The notes: generated from the letters alone by a model not told the origin. 64,000 bases of DNA from Paenibacillus thiaminolyticus (GCF_007066085.1 NZ_CP041405.1:4481001-4545000); one strand, 5' to 3'. Positions 17,437 through 27,588 are shown, numbered from the stretch's first letter. Numbers and translations are program-made.

Positions 17437-18718
17437 ATGAAGTTTAAACAATCTACCGCATATAATCAACGAGTTGAACGAATTACCACGATTCACCTTG
17501 TAGTTGGGATTGACATTGCTAAGAATACACATGTTGCACGAGCCGTCAATTTCCGTGGAATCGAACAGGGCCGTGGATTAGCATTTGAAAATAATCAATT
17601 CGGTTTCAGTAAATTATTGAACTGGATTCGTGATTTACAAAAGAAAAGTGAGCTGTCTGAAGAGATTGTTGGCTTGGAGTCTACGGGGCATTACTGGCTT
17701 AATCTTGCCGACTGGCTTTCAGAAAAGGGGATTAAAGTCGTTTTGGTCAATCCACTTACTACGAAGCGGAACAAAGAAAATCGGGATAATTCGCAGTCGA
17801 AAAATGATGCCAAGGACGCTCTCGTGATTGCGGATGTCGTTTCACGAGGGTATTACAGCGACTATAACAAGCAGGAGCCTTTTTACAGACGTCTTCGCGT
17901 AGTCGTTAACGAAAGGGAATACTGGGCCGACATCCGCGGGAATATCATGAACCGTCTCATTCGCTGGATGGATATCTATTTTCCTGAGTTCACTCAGGTC
18001 TTCAAGTATTGGGAGCAGCCTCGTCCGCTCGCTACGTTAAAGGATTTTCCGCTTCCAGCCGATGTTCTGAAGCATACTGCTGAAGACCTCGTGCATGCCT
18101 GGAAGAAACGGATGCAACGTGCCGGCGGGAGAACCGGCCTGCTGAAGGCACAGGAGCTATTGGAGGCCTGCCGTCTGTCTGTTGGCGCTGCGGATGCTAA
18201 TGAAGAAGCGAGACGTGAAGTAAGCCGCCTGGTGGAAGATTATGAACGTCTCACTGAGCGCTTGCAGGAAATAGACCGTGAGATAGCTGCGCTGCTGGAG
18301 GAAATTCCGGAGACTGTGGAGTTATTTTCCTCCATTAAGGGCTAAGTCCCTCTATATTGCAGTCCTCTTAGCCAATGCAGGCGACTTGCGGCAATTCAAT
18401 CATGGCCGCCAACTGCTGTCGATGGCAGGCCTAAATCTGGCCGAAAGCATGTCAGGAAAGAAGAAGGGGCAAGTCGTCATCTCCAAACGCGGGCGGAGGC
18501 AACTCCGTAAGTATTTGTACTTGGCTGTCATGAACTTGGTCGCTCACCATCCATCCTTTAAAAAATGGCATCGGCAGAACGTAGAGGTACGGAAGATGAA
18601 AAAACAGAGATCGGTATTCAAGCTTATAGGCAAACTAGCGCGTATTCTGGTTGCCATGGCTCGGACAGGAGAAGCATTTCAAGAAGGGAGGGCAAATCCA
18701 TTGACTAGAGCGGCATAG
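17437..18718 (+). pseudogene. IS110-family DEDD transposase, frameshifted
   Basis: Frame 1 (17437-18345) carries the RuvC-like DEDD part: VVGIDIAKNTHVARAV, VGLESTGHYWLNLADWL and NDAKDALVIADVVSRG. It stops right after LFSSIKG. The C-terminal serine-type domain continues in another frame with LLSMAGLNLAESMSGKKKGQ and ISKRGRRQLRKYLYLA, ending at 18718. The shift lies near 18343-18350, where a stop interrupts the usual helix after SIKG. AAGGAGG precedes the ATG. The copy is probably inactive unless the shift is a sequence error. This family is not known to use programmed frameshifting. Confidence 0.85.
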
Positions 18719-19119
18719 TGACACCGTCTGCGCAATCGTTTATCTGAAGTAGTAGTAGTTGCATACTGGCTCGTTCGCAGGAATTCAAATCGCACGGAGG
18801 ATCGAGTTCCCGTCGCTAAAGGGCCTGGACCCGTTTACTGAACATGATCGACCTCCACTCCTTGAGCAGGTATAACGAAGGAAGGTAAGGGCGTAGACCC
18901 GCTGAGACATGGGAGCGTGAATCCTCAGAGGATTGTGGAGAAACGTGCGACATGCAAGGAATAAAATGGGATTTGGATTGATCCCTCTATTCCCGCATGC
19001 CGTTGAACCGATTTCGGGTTCACCTGCCGATTCTAAATCCTGTTACTGCTTCTCAAAGGAAGATGAAATCCTGCGAATAAGCGAGTATGCAAGAGAAAAG
19101 TGCTGCCTCTAGAGGGAGC
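18719..19119 (+). ncRNA. candidate bridge/seek RNA region of the IS110-type element
   Basis: These 400 non-coding bases lie between the transposase stop and the right border. IS110-family recombinases use an RNA made from a non-coding end of the element. In the IS1111 branch that RNA comes from the region downstream of the transposase, as here. A perfect hairpin AATCCTC-A-GAGGATT lies near 18922-18936. The exact RNA ends and guide loops cannot be set by eye. Confidence 0.4.
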
Positions 19120-19269
19120 TGGACAGACAACCAATATCAATTTAACATTTCCACGAATCCGGAAAATCCATTGACGAAAGAAGAACTGATCGAGCTTGCG
19201 GAAAGCGCGGTCCAGCAGCTGGCCGGAGCGAAAGCCAAGTAACGTTTCCGCGTGGCGCAGTAAAGGAGA

Positions 19270-20649
19270 ATGAAAACGATGATGCGACTATCCGCCATTG
19301 CCCAAAAAAGCCTGCTACTGCTTGGGGTCGTCGTCTTGCTCAGCGGCTGCTTCGGGTCGAAGCCCGTCTTGGAAGAGCTTGGCGAGGAGGGCAAGGGAAC
19401 GATAAAGATTCTTTATTATAACGAAGATGATTTTTACCGGGAATACGGAAATGCGTTCAACGTCAAGTTCCCCAATATCGAGTTCGATATTGTGAGCACG
19501 AAGGAGCTTATGGCCAAAAGGATAAGCGGCGAGGATTTCGATTACCGGAGCGAGCTGGCGAAATGGGTGGACCTCCATAAGCCCGACGTGCTGCTGCTTG
19601 CCGGGGACGAGTATGAAGAGTATGCACAGGCGGGCAAGCTGTTCAACCTGGAGCCGCTCATCAAGCAGGAGCAGTTCGATGTGGACGGGTACATGCCCGG
19701 CTTGATTGACTCGCTGCGGGAGAAGGGGGGAGGCTCGCTTTATGGGCTGACGCCGAATTTCCTCACCAGCGTCATCTTTTATAATGCCGACCTGTTCGCC
19801 GAGCACGGCATCGAGCTGCCCCGCGGCGGCCTCTCCTGGCAAGAGCTGTTCGATCTGGCCGCTCGCTTCAAGGGCGCCGGCACGGCCGACGAACCCGTGT
19901 ATGGATTGTACGCTGGCGATGGCGATGCGGCGGAACTGCTGGAGAGCATCGCCCGGACGCTGAAGCTGCAGAGGTTCGACGCGCAAGGGGCGAGCGTGCT
20001 GCTGGAATCGGAGGGATGGAAGCAGGCGTTCCGCATGACTGCGGATGCGGTCCGCAGCCGTACGGTGAAGGTGCTTGGGGCGGGCGAGACCCCGAGCTAT
20101 CTCCCGTCCGATGATCTCTTCATGAACGGGCAGGCCGCCATGGTCATCGCGGGTTCAGGCTTGGCCTACAACATTAACGATCCATCGTACAGCAAGAAGG
20201 CGAAGAAGTTCGAATGGGGCATAGTCCCGGTCCCTGTAGACCCTGCGAATCCCGGAGAATCGCCATTTGCATCTTATCGAGAGACGTTCGCTATATCGGC
20301 GGAGTCCGCGAACAAGCGGGCGGCTTGGGAATTCATCAAGTATGTCGCCGGGCCGGAGAGAGCAAGCTCGGATGCGCAAGGGATGTTGTATCAGCTGCCG
20401 ACTCGCATCGGCTTCGTCAAGGACCTCAACGGGAAAAGCGCGGAACCGTTGTACGCGCTGAAGCCGATGGATCGGAAATATGAACGTCTAGACAAAAAGA
20501 TTCCCAAGTCTTTTGACGACGCTTATGCGCCCCTGCTGAACGAAGCGCTGCAAGCCGTGATCGATCAGACGAGTTCGGTGGACGAGGCGTTGGCGAATCT
20601 GCAGCAGCAGGCGCAAGCGGCGCTTCAGGCGGCCCGCAGCGGCCAGTAG
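19270..20649 (+). CDS. extracellular solute-binding lipoprotein (orphan), copy 1
   Basis: This 459-residue lipoprotein has the signal peptide LLLLGVVVLLSGC with Cys as the lipid attachment site. The rest is a family 1 (CUT1-type) sugar-binding fold: HKPDVLLLAGDEYEEYAQAG, FNLEPLIKQEQFDVDGYM, SLYGLTPNFLTSVIFYNADL, then AAWEFIKYVAGPE. No permease or ATPase gene is present anywhere near, so it is an orphan binding protein. It may deliver to a distant transporter or serve as a sensor partner. It lies 27 bases after the split secreted-protein gene and upstream of its paralog. Confidence 0.85.
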   Translation: MKTMMRLSAIAQKSLLLLGVVVLLSGCFGSKPVLEELGEEGKGTIKILYYNEDDFYREYGNAFNVKFPNIEFDIVSTKELMAKRISGEDFDYRSELAKWVDLHKPDVLLLAGDEYEEYAQAGKLFNLEPLIKQEQFDVDGYMPGLIDSLREKGGGSLYGLTPNFLTSVIFYNADLFAEHGIELPRGGLSWQELFDLAARFKGAGTADEPVYGLYAGDGDAAELLESIARTLKLQRFDAQGASVLLESEGWKQAFRMTADAVRSRTVKVLGAGETPSYLPSDDLFMNGQAAMVIAGSGLAYNINDPSYSKKAKKFEWGIVPVPVDPANPGESPFASYRETFAISAESANKRAAWEFIKYVAGPERASSDAQGMLYQLPTRIGFVKDLNGKSAEPLYALKPMDRKYERLDKKIPKSFDDAYAPLLNEALQAVIDQTSSVDEALANLQQQAQAALQAARSGQ

Positions 20650-20788
20650 GGACCGTGGATCGACACCCGCAACAAATGTGGACGGGCGGGCTTGCGTTCG
20701 CCTGTCGCCATACATAGGGAAGCTTGCGGCAAGCGGGCCTTCGCCGGCCAAGATGCAAGACCGTGAGCTAAGGGAGAAGGAAGAAGAG

Positions 20789-22165
20789 ATGAGGTTATCA
20801 GGGAAATGGAAGATAACGGGGCTGCTGCTTAGTATTGCGATCCTGTTGAATGGTTGCATGGCAGGCAAGACCGTACAGGACGAGCTGGGGGAGGACGTTC
20901 CAGGCAGTCTGAAAATATGGTACCCGGATGTGGAGCCGTTCCATATCCAATATGGGCAAATGTTCGCCGCCAAGTTCCCAGGCATCCAGGTGGACGTGCT
21001 GCAGGCGCGAGAATGGATAGAAGAGGCGCGGCAAGGGGATTTCGAGGAGGAACTCAAAAAGCTCATCGATGTGCATAAGCCGGATGTGCTGCTGCTGGAC
21101 CAGGATGAATATGAAGTGCTGGCCCGGGCGGGCAAGCTGTATAATCTGGATCCGGCCATCATGCAGGATCAATTCGATCTGAACGGATATATGACGGGCG
21201 TGATCGACATGCTGCGGGAAAAGGGGGATGGTTCGCTCTATGGGCTGGCTCCATTCATCCGGCCGCGGGTCATGTACTACAATGCGGATTTGTTCAAAGA
21301 GAACAGCATCGATCCCCCCTCCAACAAGATGCAGTGGCCTGACACATTCGCGCTGGCGGCACGGTTCGCGAATACCGGGACAGATGATGCCCCCGTCTAT
21401 GGCCTGATTGGCAATGAAGCCCACGATGTGCTGTCCCAGGTTGCGTTGACCTTGGATCTGCAATTATTCGATGCGAAAGGCGAGAACGTCGTGCTGCAAT
21501 CGGAAGGATGGAAGCAGGCCTTCCAGATCGCGGCCGATGCGATCCGGAGCAAGGCGATCTCGGTCCGTTCCCCGAAGGAAGCGGGGGATGGGCTGGAAGG
21601 TTCCCGTTATTTCCTCGCCATAAATAAGTTCCTGAACGGCGAAGCGGCGATGTTGCTCAGTGATCATTACTTTACTTCCCAGCTCCGCAGCAAAGCGAAG
21701 GCCTTCGACTGGGGCATGGTCACAGTTCCGATCAATCCGGCCCGGCCCGATGAATCGACTTCGGTCTACGTGCCCCAGATTCTGGCTATCGCCGCGGATT
21801 CTCCCCGCAAGCAGGCGGCTTGGAACCTTATCCGGTTCATCAACGGATCGGAGGTGGCCAAGGCCAGATCGCGTACGGCCGGAAGCGACCTGCCGGCGAT
21901 AACCGATTATGTCTCCGGCGGCGATCGCGCCGATACGGAGGTGTTCTATATGCTGAAGCCGGCGGCTCAACATAACGAACGCGTGATGAAGCGGATTCCG
22001 GACAGTTTCTATGAGGCGTATTCATCGCTGGTGAATGAAGCGCTGCAATCCGTGATCGATAACGAGAAGCCGGTGGATGAGGCGCTGGCCGAGCTCCAGC
22101 ACAACGCGCAGGCCGTGCTGGAGTCGGCCCGCAGCAAGGCGCAGGAGGCGCATCAAGGCAGATGA
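20789..22165 (+). CDS. extracellular solute-binding lipoprotein (orphan), copy 2
   Basis: This paralog of the preceding gene has 458 residues. The lipobox is ILLNGC in the signal peptide TGLLLSIAILLNGC. Matching segments include HKPDVLLLDQDEYEVLARAG, YNLDPAIMQDQFDLNGYM and SLYGLAPFIRPRVMYYNADL, and the ends align as far as EALQSVIDNEKPVDEALAEL. GAGAAGGAAGAAGAG precedes the ATG at 20789, and the frame is open further upstream to 20678. Like copy 1 it has no transporter partners here. The pair arose by tandem duplication and has diverged. Confidence 0.85.
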   Translation: MRLSGKWKITGLLLSIAILLNGCMAGKTVQDELGEDVPGSLKIWYPDVEPFHIQYGQMFAAKFPGIQVDVLQAREWIEEARQGDFEEELKKLIDVHKPDVLLLDQDEYEVLARAGKLYNLDPAIMQDQFDLNGYMTGVIDMLREKGDGSLYGLAPFIRPRVMYYNADLFKENSIDPPSNKMQWPDTFALAARFANTGTDDAPVYGLIGNEAHDVLSQVALTLDLQLFDAKGENVVLQSEGWKQAFQIAADAIRSKAISVRSPKEAGDGLEGSRYFLAINKFLNGEAAMLLSDHYFTSQLRSKAKAFDWGMVTVPINPARPDESTSVYVPQILAIAADSPRKQAAWNLIRFINGSEVAKARSRTAGSDLPAITDYVSGGDRADTEVFYMLKPAAQHNERVMKRIPDSFYEAYSSLVNEALQSVIDNEKPVDEALAELQHNAQAVLESARSKAQEAHQGR

Positions 22166-22242
22166 TGACCTCGCCAACTGGAAGGAGACATGGTGTGTCG
22201 GCAGCTGCCCTGTGGAAGAGCGGTAGAAGGAGAAGGGATACG

Positions 22243-23013
22243 ATGAAAAATAGGTTGAAAGAGGCGGCAATCGCGGCATTCTGCATGATGCTGCTGTTCG
22301 GTTCGATGAACGTGGTTGCCGAGGCGGCTTCGCAATCCACGAATAAAGCCGCGGCCAAGCCAGCCGCCTCTTCCGACGCAAGCAAGCAAAAGCGGATTGA
22401 GGCAGAGACGGACAGATTAATGCAAGCCAGCAAAAATCCGGGTGATTTTTTTGCTCTCTATGTCAATGACAAGACGTTGAATCCGCAGGAACACATCACT
22501 TTTTTTCCGGTTCCGTATACATTTGACAAGTATGACGACTATGTCAAGCAGGTATCCCAACTGACCACTCCTCTGCTGATCAAGCCCGACGGATTGCCGG
22601 AAGGCTATGTCTTTTCCAAAGCGGAAGTGAAGCAGCCGATGTTGCCTAACGGGCAGAAATACAGGGAGGAATTGAAGTCGGAAGCGAAAGGAAGGCTATT
22701 TCATTCCAAACGGTTGTCCTGGACGGAAGCGGGAGAAGTGAAGCTGGAGTTCAAAAAAGAAAAAGATGTCATTCGTCTGGAGTATGATGTCTTCGGAGAC
22801 ATTGCCGAGCTTCTCGTTCCTGATTTGTTCGCAAAAGGCAAGCCGGATCAAGGCGGGGCGGACATCTATACCTATTCTGCCGCTTTTGAGATGAAAACAT
22901 TGAAATGGCAAGACCAAGAAAAAGGCATTGAATACCGGGTCTCCGTCAATAAGAGCAGCCCGTTGGGCAAGAAAGATCTGCTGCCGATCGCGGAGACCAT
23001 GATTCAAGAATAG
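22243..23013 (+). CDS. secreted DUF4367-like protein, intact paralog
   Basis: This 256-residue exported protein is paralogous to the gene split at 16648. It has the same start MKNR, a signal peptide (AAIAAFCMMLLFGSMNVVAEA), a Lys/Ala-rich linker, KNPGDFFALYVNDKTLN, IKPDGLPEGYVFSKAEV and LSWTEAGEVKLEFKKEKD. The C terminus (LKWQDQEKGIEYRVSVN) matches the part of the other copy found beyond the IS element. AAGGGATACG precedes the ATG at 22243. It closes the locus and is followed by a terminator. The function is unknown. Confidence 0.75.
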   Translation: MKNRLKEAAIAAFCMMLLFGSMNVVAEAASQSTNKAAAKPAASSDASKQKRIEAETDRLMQASKNPGDFFALYVNDKTLNPQEHITFFPVPYTFDKYDDYVKQVSQLTTPLLIKPDGLPEGYVFSKAEVKQPMLPNGQKYREELKSEAKGRLFHSKRLSWTEAGEVKLEFKKEKDVIRLEYDVFGDIAELLVPDLFAKGKPDQGGADIYTYSAAFEMKTLKWQDQEKGIEYRVSVNKSSPLGKKDLLPIAETMIQE

Positions 23014-23019
23014 ATGCAG

Positions 23020-23062
23020 GGGCCGTCCCAAGTCATGAGGCATGACAGGGGCGGCCCTTTGA
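23020..23062 (+). terminator. intrinsic terminator
   Basis: GGGGCCGTCCC pairs with GGGCGGCCC across a 19-base loop and is followed by TTT. It lies between converging genes. Confidence 0.6.
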
Positions 23063-23080
23063 TGCGCTTCGGCGGCTGGG

Positions 23081-24196
23081 TTAGCACCACGCCTCCGGCA
23101 AGAGCGAGATAGCTTCCTCTGCCCGTTCGAGCAAGCATCGCGCGATCTGGCAGTGCTGCGCGAATCGCTTTGCGGCTTCCGCATCCGGAGCCGGCTGCCG
23201 CGCTGCCTGCACCAGCTTCGGCACGAGCATGCCGCAGCGCAGGCCAGCCGAGGCGGCGAAGCCGTACCGTACCGCCTGGGCCGGCCCGCGCCAGCCGCTC
23301 TCGTGCAAGCCCTCGCCGTAGGCATCGAGCAGCATGCCGTGGAAGGCGCTGTCATCAAGCCCCTCCGGCAGACTCTGATGCAAGCAGAGCCCATACATGC
23401 GGCCCAGTTCCTCGCCGATGCCGGCAATGCCCGCGAAGGCCCAGTCTATGGCGGTTAACGCTCCGTCCTCGCGCCAGATAAGGTTCGGCGGCCAGGCGTC
23501 GTTATGGGTGAAGACCTGCGGAAGCTGCCGCAAGCCGCCCAGCAGATCGGCCCGCCGCGCATAGAACGCGGCGAAGCGCTTCGCCGCGGAGTGCGGGAAC
23601 TCTGGCTGCAGCCGGGGATGTTCCCATGTATCCGCCCGCCAGGCGCTCCGATCGTCATAAGGCTCGGATGCGGCGACCCAAGAGGAGAGCCAGCCTCGGC
23701 ACAGCCACTGCTCGTTCGGGAGTGGCCGCTCCTGCAAGTAGGCGCCATTGAATATCCCGAGCCGGTAGGCGGCGTTGACGTAATGGGATGCCGTCCACTC
23801 CCGCGTATCCAGGCCGGCGGCTTCCTCCAGCCAGAGGCAGAATGAGCCGTCATGCTGCTCCTCCACGCCATAGCAGCGCGGGGCCCGAATGCCGGGCAGC
23901 TCTTCCAGCAGGCCGGATTGATAGGCCAGAGCTTCCCGCTTCCAGTAGTTATAATGACCGGGCTCTGCGGCCGCCGCAGGGATGACCAGCTTGACGATAA
24001 AGGACCACGGCAGCGTCCGTCCGGCCATGGCGGCGGTTCCGGCGACGCGGTACAGCCCGCCTGTCACCTCGTTCGAGGCTTGCCAGCCGAGGCGGGAGCA
24101 TGACCAGTCTCCGGCGATAGCCGCCTCGTCGCCGAACTGCCTGCGAACATAGCGGGCGGCTTGCGCTTGGGATGGTCTCCATTCGGGACGAATCAC
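23081..24196 (-). CDS. aminoglycoside phosphotransferase-family (APH) protein
   Basis: This 371-residue kinase-like protein has the APH catalytic loop VFTHNDAWPPNLIWRE (His-x-Asp and Asn) and the metal-binding AIDWAFAGIAGIGEELG. The nucleotide-binding lobe includes WSFIVKLVIP with the likely ATP-binding Lys. Members of this fold phosphorylate small molecules such as antibiotics, choline or homoserine. The sequence does not identify the substrate, and there is no resistance-gene context. GGAGGCGC stands before the ATG. It is transcribed against the preceding locus as a single gene. Confidence 0.8.
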   Translation of the reverse strand: MIRPEWRPSQAQAARYVRRQFGDEAAIAGDWSCSRLGWQASNEVTGGLYRVAGTAAMAGRTLPWSFIVKLVIPAAAAEPGHYNYWKREALAYQSGLLEELPGIRAPRCYGVEEQHDGSFCLWLEEAAGLDTREWTASHYVNAAYRLGIFNGAYLQERPLPNEQWLCRGWLSSWVAASEPYDDRSAWRADTWEHPRLQPEFPHSAAKRFAAFYARRADLLGGLRQLPQVFTHNDAWPPNLIWREDGALTAIDWAFAGIAGIGEELGRMYGLCLHQSLPEGLDDSAFHGMLLDAYGEGLHESGWRGPAQAVRYGFAASAGLRCGMLVPKLVQAARQPAPDAEAAKRFAQHCQIARCLLERAEEAISLLPEAWC

Positions 24197-24320
24197 ATAT
24201 GCGCCTCCTTCTAATCAGGGGGATTGTCCTTCTTTCCTCAAGTCTACCATGAAAAAATAAAGAGGAAGGTGTTTCATAGGCATTGCGGAATGATTGGGAG
24301 ACGGGTCAACCGAGATATGG

Positions 24321-24485
24321 AGGCGGGCAAGGCGTAGGCAGGCCAGGTGGAGGCGTGCAAGGTGAAGGCGGGCAATGTGGAGGCAGGCCAGGTGGAGGGG
24401 TGCTAGGTGGAGGCAGGCCAGGCATAGGCAGGCCAGGCATAGGCAGGCCAGGTGGAGGCGGGCCAGACTGAGGCAGGCATGGCGA
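24321..24485. repeat. 15-bp minisatellite, 11 units
   Basis: Eleven 15-base units of the type AGGCAGGCCAGGTGG follow one another without gaps from 24321 to 24485. Read as protein they would give a Pro/Gly-Leu/Met-Pro repeat on the minus strand, but no start with a ribosome binding site supports a gene. A second short repeat (GACATATCGAGGACA, two copies) follows directly. Confidence 0.85.
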
Positions 24486-24736
24486 CGGACATATCGAGGA
24501 CATAGCAACCGACATATCGAGGACACGGCGATAGACACAGTGGCGTACACAGCGGCTGAAGGGGGAAGAGACTCTAAAATCCTGCCTGGATGCAGCATTT
24601 TTCGCTTCTTTAGGTTCCATTTTGATGAAATTCCTGCAAAAGTACATCATTTCCAACAAGTTTTGTGTTTGAACGATTGAATGGTCTGAAATTGATGCCG
24701 TTTTGCAGGAATTCCTGTAACGGAGTGCACGTCATA

Positions 24737-26109
24737 GCTAAGTCCATATAATTGTGTAAAAAGAAAATGGCAAAAAAGAAGAGCCATAGCAAGGATCCTC
24801 GTATAGAATGAGGTTGTCGAGACAACATTCCGATGGAGGATCTAGCTATGACTCAATACCAGATTACCCTAGATTCACAACTTTTGCATCAACTGTTTTT
24901 ATCCGAATCAAGAGATGCGGGGATTGCGGCCCTATTAGAGTCCATCTTGAATCAAGTGTTGCAGGCACAAGCAACGGAACAGCTGAAGGCGGGGCACTAT
25001 GAGCGCTCAGAAGAACGTGCAGGTTACCGTAATGGATCATATCCGCATCGGCTGACAACACGGGTGGGGCAATTAACCCTGCAAGTACCACGTTTCCGCA
25101 ACGGTCAGTTCTCTACGGAACTTTTTTCTCGGTACCAACGCAGTGAGCAAGCTCTTGTCTTAGCCATGATGGAGATGGTGCTCAATGGGGTATCAACGCG
25201 AAAAGTAAGCAATATCACCGAAGAACTGTGCGGGACGGAGTTCTCCAAATCGACCGTTAGTGAGCTATGCAAGCAACTGGATCCCCTCGTAGAGGAGTGG
25301 AATAACCGAAAACTGGACAAGGCCTATCCCTTTCTTATTGTCGACGCCCTGTACGTCAAAGTCCGGGAAGACGGTCGTGTACGCTCACGTGGCGTGATGA
25401 TTGCAACAGGGATTAATGCGGAGGGCTACCGGGAAGTGCTTGGACTTACCGTAGATGATACCGAGTCAGCCGCAACGTGGGGAGCTTTCTTTACGCACCT
25501 CAAAAGTCGCGGGTTGCACGGTGTTGATGTCATTACCAGCGACCATCACGGTGGTTTGGTAAGTGCGATTCGGCAACATTTCCAAGGCGTAACCTGGCAA
25601 CGGTGTCAAACCCACTTTATGCGGAATATTCTGGACGCTGCTCCTAAAGCATGCCGTGATGAATTGAAGGCCCATGTGAGGGCCATCTACGAAGCCGCGG
25701 ACGAGACCAGTGCCCGTACACTGCTGAAGCGGACACAAGAAGCATTTGAAGACAAAGCTCCAAAGGCCATGAGGGTCTTGGAAGAGGGTTTTGACGATGC
25801 GACAGCGATCTTGGCACTTCCAGCTGCCTGTCGGATACGTACGCGCACCACAAATGCTGTAGAACGTCTAAATGGCGAGTTGCGGCGTCGAGAACGCGTC
25901 ATTCGCATTTTTCCCAACCGAGCCTCTGTCCTTCGTCTTTTTGGAGCCTTGTTAATGGAGCAGGACGAAAAGTGGTCCGCCGGGAAAAAGTATATCGAGA
26001 TGAAAGAGTACCATGAGTGGCGGAAGAAGCTCAACAGGCCTGCAGCTTAGGCATCTTTTTGCTCTGGCAATCTCATCGAGGATTTTACACATAAATTTGG
26101 ACTTGACCC
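24737..26109 (+). mobile_element. IS256-family insertion sequence, intact
   Basis: The element is about 1.37 kb. Its ends carry imperfect inverted repeats: AAGTCCATATAATTGTGTAA on the left, and on the right the reverse complement AAGTCCAAATTTATGTGTAA. An 8-bp direct repeat ACGTCATA at 24729-24736 and 26110-26117 is the target duplication, a size typical of IS256. The empty site is present in repeat copies B and C. The transposase is full length, so the element may be active. Confidence 0.85.
24848..26050 (+). CDS. IS256-family (mutator-type) transposase
   Basis: This 400-residue DDE transposase is complete. The catalytic residues are in FLIVDALYVKVRED (first Asp), VITSDHHGGL (second Asp) and TNAVERLNGELRRRERVIR (Glu). 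The C/D-x2-H signature is QRCQTHFMRNIL. An N-terminal zinc-less DNA-binding part shows ERAGYRNGSYPHR. GGAGGATCTAGCT precedes the ATG at 24848, and an upstream ATG at 24833 is also open. It is the only gene of the element. Confidence 0.95.
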   Translation: MTQYQITLDSQLLHQLFLSESRDAGIAALLESILNQVLQAQATEQLKAGHYERSEERAGYRNGSYPHRLTTRVGQLTLQVPRFRNGQFSTELFSRYQRSEQALVLAMMEMVLNGVSTRKVSNITEELCGTEFSKSTVSELCKQLDPLVEEWNNRKLDKAYPFLIVDALYVKVREDGRVRSRGVMIATGINAEGYREVLGLTVDDTESAATWGAFFTHLKSRGLHGVDVITSDHHGGLVSAIRQHFQGVTWQRCQTHFMRNILDAAPKACRDELKAHVRAIYEAADETSARTLLKRTQEAFEDKAPKAMRVLEEGFDDATAILALPAACRIRTRTTNAVERLNGELRRRERVIRIFPNRASVLRLFGALLMEQDEKWSAGKKYIEMKEYHEWRKKLNRPAA

Positions 26110-26232
26110 ACGTCATAAAGGAAAACTGCATTTTTACAGTAATTTTCGGCAAACCGAACTATAAGAAGCAGGGGCGGGGCTGTCTCGCTGCAACCTAAAA
26201 AACTGCCAATGGGACAGCCCCTCTCCTATCAA

Positions 26233-27402
<1,170 letters not shown>

Positions 27403-27559
27403 TGATAACGCCTCCCTGTGCGCCCAGCGCATTTATTTAATTTGATATTTTAACGCATTACTGGATCAACGTCCACGAAAACTTATTCGGATTGTTTCGG
27501 AGGGGAAGGGTAAAAAATTCGACAAATGTGTCATAATCTTAGATGAGGCTCGATTCGTG

Positions 27560-27588
27560 TTGGAACGTGTCGAGACGAATGGTATAAT
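27560..27588 (+). promoter_or_regulatory. SigA-type promoter of the ROK kinase gene
   Basis: TTGGAA at 27560-27565, a 17-base spacer, and TATAAT at 27583-27588. Confidence 0.75.

Larger units (their letters stand above)
17356..19119 (+). mobile_element. IS110-family insertion sequence, about 1.76 kb
   Basis: The borders are inferred from the interrupted host gene, whose reading frame is exactly restored when 17356-19119 is removed. The A run at the left border leaves an uncertainty of a few bases. No target duplication is seen, as is usual for IS110. The element holds a DEDD transposase (frameshifted) near its left end and about 400 bases of non-coding DNA on the right. A GAGCGTCC/GGACGCTC inverted repeat flanks the transposase leader. 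Confidence 0.8.
16648..19242 (+). pseudogene. secreted DUF4367-like protein gene, split by an IS110-type element
   Basis: The 5' part (16648-17355, 236 codons) encodes a signal peptide (TKAAIAATSCLLLFHSMHIA), a Lys/Ala-rich helix, and a domain with KNPGDYYILYVSDKSLN and LKRPDGLPEGYKFTKANI, like DUF4367. After an inserted element the frame resumes at 19120 with WTDNQYQFNIST and ends at 19242 (40 codons). Joining the parts restores the LKW-x-D segment seen in the intact paralog at 22243, which confirms the split. Without the insert the product would have about 276 residues. The truncated protein would end in element-encoded residues. The original function is unknown, probably in the cell envelope. 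Confidence 0.8.
24560..26221 (+). repeat. dispersed hairpin repeat, copy A, split by IS256
   Basis: The left part (about 24560-24736) and the right part (26118-26221) together match copy B at 28783-29038 and copy C at 47054-47752. Shared segments include AATTCCTGCAAAAGTACAT, GCAGGAATTCCTGTAACG, ACGTCATA, GGAAAACTGCATTTTTACAG and a terminal GGGACAGCCCC. The IS256 element sits between ACGTCATA and AAGGAAAACTG. Confidence 0.75.

Noticed and set aside
17437..18718. Programmed frameshifting in the IS110-type transposase
   Set aside because: No slippery sequence precedes the shift, and the family is not known to use it. A disabling mutation is more likely.
24283..24659. Gly/Arg-rich and Pro-rich frames on both strands
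   Set aside because: They are translations of the 15-bp minisatellite. No start site or conserved domain was seen.
27403..27560. T-box or trp leader upstream of trpB
   Set aside because: No specifier loop, T-box core or terminator/antiterminator pair could be found on the minus strand.
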